Shown one piece after another: positions 63,862 to 64,000 of a stretch of 64,000 nt of DNA. Every line of letters starts with the position of its first letter. The first letter of the stretch is position 1. Both the position numbers and the translations under genes were made by a program. The notes below the pieces were generated by a model, which saw only the letters and a program-made list of their open reading frames with translations, was not told the DNA's origin and did not search any database. The DNA is from Albula goreensis. Lineage: Eukaryota; Chordata; Actinopteri; Albuliformes; Albulidae. The stretch spans positions 6,299,375 through 6,363,374 of the forward strand of contig CM040764.1 in assembly GCA_022829145.1 (NCBI GenBank), in the 5' to 3' direction.

Positions 63862-63944
63862 AAAGCATTGACGCATTAGAACATGACTGGGACGATGACA
63901 GCCTGAGCCAGTGGTACGGTCACTCCGAGATGGGTCATGTCTAA
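63862..63944 (+). CDS. possible terminal coding exon of an unrecognised plus-strand gene
   Basis: A pyrimidine-rich stretch ends in the acceptor CCATTTTAG at 63861. Only one of the three frames is open after it, with the first two bases finishing a split codon. It gives 26 residues to a TAA at 63942-63944: acidic and Trp-rich (LEHDWDDDSLSQWYGHSEMG, then HV). The composition looks like a genuine cytoplasmic C-terminus rather than random sequence, but I do not recognise the family. Earlier exons would have to lie to the left, where I found none, so it may be a chance reading frame or a stray fragment. Confidence 0.3.
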
Positions 63945-64000
63945 TAATAATTCCAGGCAGGTAACGAGAATTATAGGGCAACTTAATGCGTGTGCATGCA

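Overview
The window is vertebrate nuclear DNA, almost certainly from a teleost fish. Exons are short and bounded by GT-AG introns, CA/GA microsatellites are very dense, a decayed Tc1-like transposon with typical fish terminal repeats is present, and two conserved vertebrate genes can be read through exon by exon. The species cannot be named from the sequence.

Both genes lie on the minus strand, in tandem. skil (SnoN, a SKI-family TGF-beta/Smad co-repressor) runs from an untranslated 5' region around 26.6-28.2 kb to a stop codon at 3218-3220. Six coding exons join in frame to 698 codons. prkci (atypical protein kinase C iota) runs from an ATG pair at 58943-58948 to a stop at 35299-35301. Eighteen coding exons join in frame to 588 codons (counting from the second ATG), with PB1, pseudosubstrate, C1, kinase and C-terminal tail all intact. 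PRKCI and SKIL are also adjacent and co-oriented on human 3q26.2, so this is an ancient linkage and supports calling the genes iota and SnoN rather than zeta and SKI.

Layout: 1-3217 skil 3' UTR and downstream; 3218-25237 skil coding exons with one 15.5 kb intron; 25238-28230 skil first intron and promoter; 28231-35298 intergenic DNA plus prkci 3' UTR; 35299-58948 prkci; 58949-59350 prkci promoter; 59351-64000 flank with the Tc1 relic and one possible plus-strand terminal exon of an unrecognised gene at the right edge.

The most striking non-coding feature is a 1.95 kb minisatellite in prkci intron 2 (48485-50430). By hand count it has about 55 copies of a roughly 35 bp unit. Nearly every unit pairs a perfect AP-1 site (TGACTCA) with a perfect TEAD/GT-IIC site (GTGGAATGT). 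In prkci sense orientation each unit also carries a GTGAGT donor-like word, and the array begins only about 120 bp beyond an exon with a weak splice donor. Other notable points are a (TC)16 microsatellite that forms the splice acceptor of prkci exon 16, a shared GCTAGC/GTTAGC vocabulary around both 5' ends, and a possible GC-AG first intron in skil.

Functionally, SnoN represses Smad-dependent transcription, and PKC-iota is the PAR3/PAR6 polarity kinase. The sequence gives no evidence of joint regulation beyond their neighbouring tandem position.
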